Assembly: GCA_903845065.1 (NCBI GenBank)
Contig: CAIMWH010000295.1
Span: 1-34,084, forward strand
Origin: an uncultured Rhodospirillales bacterium
GTDB taxonomy: Bacteria; Pseudomonadota; Alphaproteobacteria; Acetobacterales; Acetobacteraceae
Direction: 5' to 3'
DNA: 34,084 nt
Part shown: positions 32,857-34,084 of the stretch, piece by piece
Layout: each line of letters begins with the position of its first letter
Position numbering within the stretch: the stretch's first letter is position 1
Translations under genes and position numbers: made by a program
The notes under the pieces: model-generated
Databases searched by the model: none
Told to the model about the DNA's origin: nothing
Seen by the model: only the letters and a program-made list of their open reading frames with translations

Positions 32857-34084
32857 TTTTTCTTATTTGCGCTCCTGACCGTGCTGCCGTGGGGGAGGGC
32901 GTTTGCCGATCCCGCGACGGCGGACCAGGCCAAACGTACGGTTCAGGGCTGGCTTCGCGCCGAAAAGACGCCCCTCCAGGCGAAACTGGGATCGACCATC
33001 AAGGGTGTAGATACCTACAACGATGCGAAGGGCTCGGCGCTCTACCATGTCGTGCGCCTGGAGCCCAACGGCTTCGTGATCGTGGCCGCGGACGATTATG
33101 TCGAGCCCATTATCGCGTTTTCATCCAGCGGCACGTTCGATCCCTCAACCAAGACCCCTATCGGGGCGTTGATTGCCAGGGACCTGCCCAACCGCATGGC
33201 CAACGTGAAGGGGTTGCAACGCGCCAAGGCCAAGAGCTTTCATCTGTCTGCCCGGAACAAGTGGGACCAGATGAGCGCCAGCGCTGCCAGTCCGACGTCC
33301 GGCGGAGTGAAACCGATGGTAAGCGGTTCTCCGACCACTTCGGTTTCCGACCTTCGCGTGGCGCCGCTGGTCCAAACTACCTGGGACCAGTCACTTTCCA
33401 CAAACGAGTGGACCGGACCGGCCTGCTACAACTACTACACGCCGCCCTATGCCGCCGGAAATGTGAACAACGACGTATGCGGTTGTGTCGCCACGGCCAT
33501 GGCGCAACTCATGCGGTACTGGCAATACCCGGTCAACGGTGTTGGCACGACCTCTTTTCCGATTCTGGTGGACGGCAATCTCACGACACGCAGTCTGCTT
33601 GGCGGCGACGGGAATGGCGGACCCTATGCGTGGAGCTCGATGCCGACCAACCCCGCCGGCGGAACGACGCTGACGCAGCGTCAGGCGATCGGCGCCTTGT
33701 GCGCGGACGCCGGCGTGGCTGTGGACATGTCCTATACGGCCGGCAATTCCGGTGCGTATCTCTGGAATACGATCGCGCCCCTCAAGAGCACTTTCCGGTA
33801 CGGCAACGCAAACAACATTGTTTTCAATGGGTCCATTGTATTCGCGGCCATCAATCCCAACCTCGATGCGGGCTGCCCGGTCTTGCTGGCCATTTCAGGC
33901 GACGGCGGTCACGCGATCGTGTGCGATGGTTACGGGTACAATTCGTCCACGCCTTATCATCACCTGAACCTCGGCTGGTCCGGCCAAGCCACGGCGTGGT
34001 ACAACCTGCCGAATATCGATACGACGCAGGAAGGGGGGGGGGACACCTTCACCAGTGTCGACCAGTGCGAATACAACGTGTTTA
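32827..34084 (+). CDS. Streptopain-like cysteine protease (peptidase C10), partial
   Basis: A secreted protease precursor, open to the right edge (419 codons seen). From TTG 32827 (AGGAA seven bases upstream) it has a signal peptide with hydrophobic core FFLFALLTVLPW ending AFA-D. The propeptide region contains PNGFVIVAADDYVEPIIAFS, the SpeB/Spi prodomain pattern. The catalytic cysteine block is CGCVATAMAQLMRYWQYP (Cys at codon 220 or so), and the catalytic histidine is in DGGHAIVCDGYG, followed by LNLGWSG. These match streptopain. Third codon positions are much less GC-rich than the neighbours (11 of 20 codons at 33541-33600 against 19 of 20 at 28201-28260), pointing to horizontal transfer or a foreign contig piece. 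The missing 3' part may hold C-terminal sorting domains. The start is uncertain because the 5' side is a junction. Confidence 0.85.
   Translation, partial: MCRPVSQIFQFFLFALLTVLPWGRAFADPATADQAKRTVQGWLRAEKTPLQAKLGSTIKGVDTYNDAKGSALYHVVRLEPNGFVIVAADDYVEPIIAFSSSGTFDPSTKTPIGALIARDLPNRMANVKGLQRAKAKSFHLSARNKWDQMSASAASPTSGGVKPMVSGSPTTSVSDLRVAPLVQTTWDQSLSTNEWTGPACYNYYTPPYAAGNVNNDVCGCVATAMAQLMRYWQYPVNGVGTTSFPILVDGNLTTRSLLGGDGNGGPYAWSSMPTNPAGGTTLTQRQAIGALCADAGVAVDMSYTAGNSGAYLWNTIAPLKSTFRYGNANNIVFNGSIVFAAINPNLDAGCPVLLAISGDGGHAIVCDGYGYNSSTPYHHLNLGWSGQATAWYNLPNIDTTQEGGGDTFTSVDQCEYNVF

Overview
The window looks like chromosomal DNA of a high-GC alphaproteobacterium, most likely Acetobacteraceae or a close relative. 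The basis is GC-rich coding with mostly G/C third positions, ParE, Trm112, DUF971 and YbbN-type genes in alphaproteobacterial arrangements, an Anbu proteasome-homologue cluster, and palindromic spacers of a kind I recall from that family. The family assignment is inference. No rRNA, tRNA or CRISPR was seen.

Layout: (1) 1-140 is the end of what appears to be an IS21-family element whose istA gene runs off the left edge. It interrupts a two-domain retropepsin-like protease gene (to 914). (2) 1358-4676 is a tight three-gene operon: GT20 trehalose-6-phosphate synthase, histidine phosphatase, and Gfo/Idh/MocA oxidoreductase. It ends in a good intrinsic terminator. (3) 4808-8287 holds single genes: a beta-roll surface or secreted protein, glyoxalase I, a small repeat lipoprotein and an SDR enzyme. 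(4) 8365-9639 is a GAF-domain sensor histidine kinase. (5) 9779-14106 is a complete branched-chain amino acid type ABC operon (binding protein, LivH, LivM, LivG, LivF). (6) 14204-18170 is the four-gene Anbu operon: circularly permuted ATP-grasp, alpha-E protein, transglutaminase-like protease and Anbu peptidase. (7) 18421-20948 is parE plus an unrecognised small gene. (8) 21080-22248 is a transsulfuration-type PLP enzyme gene with a one-base frameshift, divergent from a secreted polysaccharide deacetylase. (9) 23124-27413 is a polyamine-type ABC operon (binding protein, ATPase, two permeases) behind a strong sigma-54 promoter candidate. (10) 27419-31960 holds housekeeping genes: YbaK, a YbbN-LON domain-Trm112-DUF971 operon, MsrB and an MFS transporter. 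(11) 32095-34084 is a 5'-truncated KirBac potassium channel gene abutting a streptopain-like (peptidase C10) gene. That gene has clearly lower GC at third positions and runs off the right edge.

Two copies of a 122-bp near-palindrome (20952-21073 and 31968-32089) each sit exactly between convergent genes and probably act as bidirectional terminators or belong to a mobile repeat family.

The most interesting parts are the Anbu operon, which looks like a peptide-tagging or synthesis and degradation module whose substrate is unknown, and the C10 protease/KirBac junction, which looks like a rearrangement or transfer boundary. The trehalose-like operon is also notable because it lacks OtsB but carries another phosphatase and an oxidoreductase. 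The gene disruptions (IS insertion, frameshift, truncated channel) suggest local decay, though assembly error must be excluded for the last two.
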